Origin: Sphingomonas sp. A2-49
Lineage (GTDB): Bacteria > Pseudomonadota > Alphaproteobacteria > Sphingomonadales > Sphingomonadaceae
Reading direction: 5' to 3'
DNA length: 64,000 bases
Assembly (NCBI RefSeq): GCF_025548555.1
Contig: NZ_JAJLPA010000002.1
Coordinates: 166,864-230,863, forward strand
Shown one piece after another: positions 61,010-64,000 of the stretch (the stretch's first letter is position 1; each line of letters starts with the position of its first letter). Below the pieces are notes generated by a model. It searched no databases. It was not told where the DNA came from and saw only the letters and a list, made by a program, of their open reading frames with translations. The translations under genes were made by a program, and so were the position numbers.

Positions 61010-63996
61010 TAGGCGACCGCCCCGTCGATCAGTTTGGTGACCAAAGTCTTGAACTCGTCCTCGGTGGTGTAAGGATCGGTGAACTCGGCGAACGCCCAGC
61101 GGCCGTAGCCGCCGAGTGCGTTGACGCCGGGAACCCACAGGTCGCGGGCGGTCTGCGCCTTAGCCTTGTCGCTTTCATCACGCTGGCCCTTCATCTCCAG
61201 CACGAGGTGGAGCGGCTCGGTGCCGGTATCGAGACGGACGAGGAAGTCGGGCAGGTAGCGCCGCATCGTGCCGCCATCGAGATAGGGAATTTCGAAGCCG
61301 AGCGCCTGGTTCTTGGCGTAAGCAAGCACGCGGCCGTGCCCCTCCAGCGCCTGCGCCAGCGCGACTTCCCAACTCGAATCCTTGACGACGTGGCTGATCT
61401 GGGAGCGCGGGGGCTGGGCGCCGGTCTTCCAGCATTCCTTGGTCGTGATGAAATTGACGTGCCGCGTCGATCCGCTCGGATTGTAGGGATCGAGCACCGC
61501 GATGATGTGGCCGCCGCCGCCGCGCGTGCAGGCGATGTCGATCTTTTCGGCGGCGCGGGCGAGCTGCTCCTGATAGAGGATCGCCCCGATCGGCACCCCC
61601 TTGGTGACCAGATAGCCCTCCTCAATCCAGCGCCGCGCCAGTCGCTGGATCTGCGGGAACAGGTGCTGCTTGGGGAAGCCGTCCTCGTCGCGGAAATGCG
61701 TATAGAGCAGGTGCTTGGCGAGGTTGAAGCTGATCTCCGAGGGGCGGAGTTGCGCCAACACCTCGGGCGTGATGGTGACGCCGGCACCGACGATGCCCTC
61801 CATCGTCACCGACGTCGGGCCGATGTCCTCGGGCGTAATGACGAGGCGGCTGTCCTCGTCGAACTTGGCCTGTAGCCGTTCGGACGGCAGCTCGCGCCGA
61901 TAGCCGCTCACGCGCGGAAAGCGGATTTCCAGTTCGGCGCGCTCCTGGATCGCATGGACGCGGGTGACCGGCTTCGGCGGCTTGGGATCGACCTTCTGCG
62001 GCGAGCGGGCGAAATCGAACGGGATACCCATGATGTCGGCATATTCGACGTCGAACAGACCGTCTTTGTTTAGCTCGTAGGACTGCCGACGGAGACCACG
62101 ACCGACAACCTGCTCGCACAGCAACTGCGTGCCGAATGCGCGGACGCCGAGGATGTGGGTAACGGTGTTCGTGTCCCAGCCCTCGGTGAGCATCGACACC
62201 GACACAACGCAGCGAATCTGCTCACCGAGCCGGCCAGGGCGGCCCACGGTATTCATCACCTCGCGCAGTAGGTCGCTCTCGTTGATCTCGCCCTTGACGC
62301 TGCCGGCACCTTCGCGCGCGGCTAGCTCGCGCTTGAACTGCTCGATCTCGGCCGACGCCGCTTCCTTGAACCCCTTGTCGAGCGCCTCGCCGGCTTCGAG
62401 CTGGCGAGAGTCGATTAGCAGCGTCCTGGGGCGTGGAAGCCGACCGCCATGCTCGTCATAGTTGCGGAACAGTTCGAGATGGCCGGCATGGAAAGCGGCG
62501 CGTTCGCCCACCTCGGCGTCGCCGCGTTCAAACCCCGCGATCCACTCGAACACTAGCTTCGAGATAGCGGTGTTTTGGCATACGACGATGAACACCGGCG
62601 GCACGCCGATACCCGCTTTCTGCCACCGCTCGAACTCGCCCTGATAGTGGCTATAGAGCGAGTTGAGCGCGGTCATCAGCAGCGGATTGAGGTCGAACGG
62701 GCTTAATTTATTGGCGCTCGCCGTCGATTTCGGCATCGACTTGCCGATATGCTTCCACAGATCGCGATAGACGACGGTGTCGGTCTGGACGAGGTTGTCG
62801 GTGACGGGCACGCGCGGCAGCTTGACGATGCCGCTCTCGATCGCGTCCATCAGGCTGAAATCGGACACGACCCAAGGGAACAGCGTGCCCTCCTGATAAC
62901 CGGAGCCGCGCAGAAAGAAGGGGGTTGCAGACAGGTCATACACGGCGCGGACGCCGCCGCTGCGCTTGCCCTTCTTGAGCTGCCGGTCGAGCGCCTCGAT
63001 GCCATTGATCCACAGTCTCGCCGCCTTCTCGTTCTCCTCGGCTTCTTTCTTCTCGTCGCCGGTGAGCGCCCCCTCGGCGTCGCCGCCGACCTTGTGGCGA
63101 TAGCAATGGTGAGCTTCGTCATTGATGACGTTCACGCGCTCGAATCGCAGCAGCTTATCGCACGCCCGCGCGAGCATCTGAGCGTCGGTCTCGATCGTCC
63201 TGACTGGCTCCGGATTGTTGCCCTGCAGAAAGCTGCGCGCCGCCTTGGGCATCGCCAGCGTCTCGCGGTGCTGAAAGGCGTGATAATTGGTGATGACGAT
63301 ATCAGCGCGCCGAATCTCGGGCAGCATCTCCGGTGGCACGATCTCGCGAGTGTCATAGTAATTGCCCGGTTCGCTCGGCAGGAGGACGCGCAGCCGGTCC
63401 TTGATCGTGATGCCCGGCGCCACGATTAGGAAAGCGCGCGAGAAATCCTTGGTTTCCTTGCGCGCAGCGTTGATCGCCTGCCAGGCGATCAGCATCGCCA
63501 TCACGGTCGTTTTGCCGCTGCCGGTGGCCATCTTCATAGCGAGCCGGAACAGCGCCGGATTGGCTTCCTCGTTGTCCTTGGCGATCTGGTCGAGCAGCCC
63601 GCGGGTCGCAGCCCGCCGCGGCGCGACCTCGGTCAGCCAGATCATCGTCTCGACGGCTTCGATCTGGCAGAAAAAAGGGTGTGGGCCCGCCCATTGGTCC
63701 CCCGGTCGGCGCCAGTGTTCAAGCAAACGCTGAGTGGCGGGCGTCACGCCCCAGTCGGCGGGGTTGGGGATTGCGCGCCACGCATCGACATAGCCGCGGA
63801 TCTCGTTGATCTTGGCGTTCTCGGTATAGGTCTCGAGGTCAAGCGAGGCCTGCGCAGCGGCGGCCTTCTTCCGCGAGGCAGGCACCGGCACGATAAACTT
63901 CGAAGGGCGACGCCCTTTGATCGGCTCGCCCTCGATAGGCTGACCGGTATCGTCCAGCGGGTGATAGAGGGACGGTGGCGCGTAGGGCGAGTTCAA
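61009..63996 (-). CDS. res: Type III-like restriction endonuclease/helicase (Res); start at window edge
   Basis: About 995 residues; the TTG at 63996 is the first start in the window and the true start may lie beyond the edge. SF2 helicase motifs: FRLAMKMATGSGKTTVMAML (Walker A), NVINDEAHHCYRHKVGG (DEAH), YDLSATPFFLRGSGY (SAT), SMLTEGWDTNTVTHILGVRA and LCEQVVGRGLRRQSY (motif VI). C-terminal nuclease: LPDFLVRLDTGTEPLHLVLE then MKG, a full PD-(D/E)xK site. Cuts unmethylated DNA together with Mod. It fits the group often called BPTD_3080-type restriction enzymes. Confidence 0.9.
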   Translation of the reverse strand: MNSPYAPPSLYHPLDDTGQPIEGEPIKGRRPSKFIVPVPASRKKAAAAQASLDLETYTENAKINEIRGYVDAWRAIPNPADWGVTPATQRLLEHWRRPGDQWAGPHPFFCQIEAVETMIWLTEVAPRRAATRGLLDQIAKDNEEANPALFRLAMKMATGSGKTTVMAMLIAWQAINAARKETKDFSRAFLIVAPGITIKDRLRVLLPSEPGNYYDTREIVPPEMLPEIRRADIVITNYHAFQHRETLAMPKAARSFLQGNNPEPVRTIETDAQMLARACDKLLRFERVNVINDEAHHCYRHKVGGDAEGALTGDEKKEAEENEKAARLWINGIEALDRQLKKGKRSGGVRAVYDLSATPFFLRGSGYQEGTLFPWVVSDFSLMDAIESGIVKLPRVPVTDNLVQTDTVVYRDLWKHIGKSMPKSTASANKLSPFDLNPLLMTALNSLYSHYQGEFERWQKAGIGVPPVFIVVCQNTAISKLVFEWIAGFERGDAEVGERAAFHAGHLELFRNYDEHGGRLPRPRTLLIDSRQLEAGEALDKGFKEAASAEIEQFKRELAAREGAGSVKGEINESDLLREVMNTVGRPGRLGEQIRCVVSVSMLTEGWDTNTVTHILGVRAFGTQLLCEQVVGRGLRRQSYELNKDGLFDVEYADIMGIPFDFARSPQKVDPKPPKPVTRVHAIQERAELEIRFPRVSGYRRELPSERLQAKFDEDSRLVITPEDIGPTSVTMEGIVGAGVTITPEVLAQLRPSEISFNLAKHLLYTHFRDEDGFPKQHLFPQIQRLARRWIEEGYLVTKGVPIGAILYQEQLARAAEKIDIACTRGGGGHIIAVLDPYNPSGSTRHVNFITTKECWKTGAQPPRSQISHVVKDSSWEVALAQALEGHGRVLAYAKNQALGFEIPYLDGGTMRRYLPDFLVRLDTGTEPLHLVLEMKGQRDESDKAKAQTARDLWVPGVNALGGYGRWAFAEFTDPYTTEDEFKTLVTKLIDGAVA

Positions 63997-64000
63997 AATT

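Noticed and set aside
60098..61012. 304-codon frame opposite mod
   Set aside because: Antisense of a certain methyltransferase gene; no similarity.
1..64000. tRNA, rRNA, CRISPR arrays and riboswitches
   Set aside because: None could be recognised by reading; a covariance-model scan was not possible here.

Overview
The window is GC-rich DNA of an alphaproteobacterium, most likely a sphingomonad (Sphingomonas/Sphingobium type). The signs are TonB-dependent receptors, FecI/FecR signalling, MucR-like and HU proteins, paired MlaA-like proteins and many metal-resistance genes. No tRNA, rRNA, CRISPR array, ribosomal-protein gene or replication gene was seen. Scattered IS3 relics, many broken genes and three copies of a parS-like palindrome suggest a plasmid, chromid or genomic island. 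That is inference.

Region A (1-17.8 kb) is a metal-resistance island of the lead/cadmium/zinc type. It holds a CDF exporter (cut by the window edge), a MerR regulator, a CPx-type P-type ATPase, a retropepsin-like protease with PDZ domain, a cytochrome c-FTR1 fusion (PbrT-like), an undecaprenyl-pyrophosphate phosphatase (PbrB-like) and a second CDF. Four promoters here have the 19-bp spacer and dyad of MerR-activated genes, so the set looks like one regulon; one of them drives an undescribed 57-residue lipoprotein. A MucR/HU pair, an MlaA paralogue, a DUF2490 protein, a lipid kinase and a broken Na+/Ca2+ exchanger follow.

Region B (17.8-40.4 kb) is an envelope region. It has an orphan FliE, a CYP152-type P450, a TonB receptor preceded by a three-repeat Pho-box-like site, an OmpR-type regulator with Glu at the phosphorylation site, PAP2 and DedA membrane proteins, three GT4 glycosyltransferases, a GT39-like enzyme, an exported isoaspartyl methyltransferase, an ECF sigma/FecR/TonB-receptor cascade, a DUF2334 deacetylase and the second MlaA. 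Truncated genes (EamA, PAP2, LptF/G) lie between them.

Region C (40.4-50.5 kb) is accessory DNA: a RES/Xre toxin-antitoxin locus with a shifted toxin frame, an arsRCB-arsN2-arsH operon, a broken Abi_2 gene, a mer operon without mercuric reductase, an orphan VbhA-like antitoxin, a broken TrlF-like ATPase and the parS-like palindromes.

Region D (50.6-64 kb) is a defence-like island, all on the minus strand. A Type III-like restriction operon (res, mod, a small protein, and an SF1 helicase with a RelE-like N-terminus) is followed by a second operon: tyrosine recombinase, an unknown protein with weak nuclease-like motifs, a possible cyclase-fold protein and a ComEC-like metallo-beta-lactamase-fold protein. 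This second operon is bracketed by inverted copies of CGATAACGCTGATT, each inside a dyad. It is the best candidate in the window for an undescribed system.
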